From an uncultured Flavobacteriales bacterium (GTDB lineage Bacteria; Bacteroidota; Bacteroidia; Flavobacteriales; Crocinitomicaceae): DNA of 7,213 nt. This document shows positions 6,383 to 7,213 of this stretch, in pieces. The position numbers were made by a program, and so were the translations under genes. The notes under the pieces are model-generated. The model did not search any database. It had not been told where the DNA came from and worked only from the letters and a program-made list of their open reading frames with translations. Each line of letters begins with the position of its first letter. Within the stretch, counting starts at the first letter, position 1. The stretch spans positions 1 through 7,213 of the forward strand of contig CAMLET010000155.1 of the NCBI GenBank assembly GCA_946479125.1, written 5' to 3'.

Positions 6383-6417
6383 AAACCTGAAGTGATGTTG
6401 ACATCTACTTCAGGTTT
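6383..6417. terminator. Shared hairpin terminator of msrA and the convergent small exported-protein gene
   Basis: Outer arms of 11 bp (AAACCTGAAGT at 6383-6393 and its reverse complement at 6407-6417) are stacked on 5 inner pairs (6394-6398 with 6401-6405), with a single unpaired T at 6406. Plus-strand readout ends in TTTCG, with only three Ts. Minus-strand readout continues into an uninterrupted run of at least eight Ts, so it should work better for the minus-strand gene that ends at 6450. Confidence 0.8.
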
Positions 6418-6449
6418 CGTATTTCTAGTTATGGAGTTTAATCTGACGC

Positions 6450-6842
6450 TTAATCCATTTTGGGCTCTGTAGCCGGTGCAGGAATTTTTACAGGAACTTG
6501 TTTGATGTCTCTTGAACTTCTCTTTTGTCTTGCCTGAATTTCATTCCATTTTGCTTTTTGCTCTTCAGTCAACAAGCTCAATACTAGATCTTTTCCTGCT
6601 TGCGTGTTTCCTGCTACTGCATCTTTCTTAAATTGTTCAGTTGCATTTGCATCTGTAAGAACTGCTTCGTTTTTAGCTCCGATACCGTTGTAGATATCAG
6701 CAACTTTTTGAGCTTGGTCTGCAGTTAAGCTTAAATCTGCAACCAGTTTGTTTGTCATTTCAGATGCTTCTTGTGCATTGTTTTGTGCAAATGCAGTCAA
6801 TGAACCTACAAATGAAAGTGCTATAACAAAAATCTTCTTCAT
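6450..6842 (-). CDS. Small exported Spy/CpxP-like helical protein
   Basis: A 130-residue precursor with a clear signal peptide (MKKIFVIALSFVGSLTAFA|Q, cleavage after residue 19) and no lipobox cysteine, so it is expected in the periplasm. The mature part looks mostly helical and charged. Two LTxxQ-like segments, LSLTADQAQKVADI (37-50) and LLTEEQKAKWNEIQ (90-103), are arranged as in Spy/CpxP and related periplasmic chaperone or stress proteins that fold into a helical hairpin cradle. The tail (from about 106) turns basic, then Pro-rich (VPVKIPAPATEPKMD). By analogy it may bind unfolded or envelope proteins, but the similarity is at motif level only and the protein could belong to an uncharacterised Bacteroidota family. 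It shares a terminator with msrA; its promoter is not obvious. Confidence 0.65.
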   Translation of the reverse strand: MKKIFVIALSFVGSLTAFAQNNAQEASEMTNKLVADLSLTADQAQKVADIYNGIGAKNEAVLTDANATEQFKKDAVAGNTQAGKDLVLSLLTEEQKAKWNEIQARQKRSSRDIKQVPVKIPAPATEPKMD

Positions 6843-6921
6843 ATCTTTTATTTTTGAATGCTGGAACCGATTGTTATCGGAACTAATTACTAAACTCTAA
6901 AATTACAGAAAAGTTGCCTCG

Positions 6922-7213
6922 ATGAATCTATTAAAAAGTACAATAATTGTAAAGTTCTTAAAATCAAAACAAAAAGCGCTTTTTCTGTTGGGTTTCTTCT
7001 TTTCAATTATCGTGCCATTGGGCTTTGTTTCCTGTAATCGTTTTTCTGCTTTGGCGCTTTCAACAGATGGAGGGAAGCATTTAAGCTATAACAAGCAAAA
7101 CAGAACAGAATTGCCTTCCGAAGTATTTCACACGCCTCAGGTTTCAAGCCTATCGCTTTTTGGTAATCATTTCACCGAATTGCCCGATTCTATTTCCAAA
7201 TTGAATGATTTGG
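6922..7213 (+). CDS. Probable leucine-rich-repeat lipoprotein, 3' truncated by the window end
   Basis: An open frame runs from the ATG at 6922 to the end of the window (97 codons, no stop). The N-terminus has a long basic region and a hydrophobic stretch (LFLLGFFFSIIVPLGFVSC, about 20-38) ending in a Cys at residue 38. This looks like a lipoprotein signal with a slightly unusual lipobox (FVSC rather than L-x-[AGS]-C), so anchoring in a membrane is likely but not certain. After a polar linker, residues from about 68 (LPSEVF) onward show leucine-rich-repeat spacing: VSSLSLFGNHFTELPDSI, then LNDL. Such repeats usually bind proteins. In Bacteroidota, lipoproteins with LRRs sit on the cell surface or in the periplasm. 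The length, number of repeats and any C-terminal domain lie outside the window. The gene is divergent from the Spy/CpxP-like gene, with a 79-base spacer. Confidence 0.7.
   Translation, partial: MNLLKSTIIVKFLKSKQKALFLLGFFFSIIVPLGFVSCNRFSALALSTDGGKHLSYNKQNRTELPSEVFHTPQVSSLSLFGNHFTELPDSISKLNDL

Noticed and set aside
6849..6856. TATTTTTG -7-like box ahead of the LRR lipoprotein gene
   Set aside because: It fits the -7 consensus, but no -33 element is seen, and it overlaps the leader of the opposite gene; too weak to annotate.
1..7213. Search for a mobile element, CRISPR array, defence island or gene cluster
   Set aside because: No transposase, integrase, spaced repeats, tRNA or co-oriented multi-gene operon was found; the genes are mostly housekeeping or envelope functions in alternating orientation.

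Overview
The window looks like chromosomal DNA from a member of the Bacteroidota, most likely Flavobacteriales and possibly a Fluviicola/Crocinitomicaceae-like bacterium (inference). The evidence is a secreted PKD-repeat protein ending in a gliding-motility/type IX secretion (CHU_C, type B) sorting domain, TAnnTTTG-type -7 promoter boxes, an absence of obvious Shine-Dalgarno sequences, AT-rich intergenic regions, and protein variants typical of that phylum.

Layout. Bases 1-996 hold the 3' end of a large surface or secreted protein gene (+). A perfect inverted-repeat terminator (1055-1087) separates it from the convergent proline dehydrogenase gene (1143-2312, -). A 64-base divergent spacer carries back-to-back -7-like boxes and leads to aroB, 3-dehydroquinate synthase (2377-3462, +), which starts with TTG. 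The gap from 3463 to 3560 holds a compound repeat: two tandem units of about 25 bp framed by an imperfect 20-bp inverted repeat resembling a REP-like palindrome. Next come a small MerR-family regulator (3561-3959, -) and, divergently, a secreted NlpC/P60 peptidase (3982-4563, +) with a good Bacteroidota promoter lying over the regulator's 5' end. The peptidase gene overlaps the convergent MFS transporter gene (4556-5716, -; TTG start) by 8 bp. msrA (5849-6379, +) follows and shares a hairpin terminator (6383-6417) with a small exported Spy/CpxP-like protein (6450-6842, -). The window ends inside a gene for a probable leucine-rich-repeat lipoprotein (6922 onward, +).

How the genes work together. 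Most are single-gene transcription units in alternating orientation: proline catabolism, the shikimate pathway, cell-wall hydrolysis, export, repair of oxidised methionine, and several envelope or secreted proteins. They do not form an operon or an evident defence, mobile or biosynthetic system. I found no tRNA, rRNA, CRISPR array, insertion sequence or riboswitch. The points most worth a second look are the intergenic repeat, the MerR/NlpC divergent promoter and start-site question, the two TTG starts, the cysteine-rich PKD array and the truncated LRR lipoprotein gene. I see no convincing sign of an undescribed multi-gene system here.
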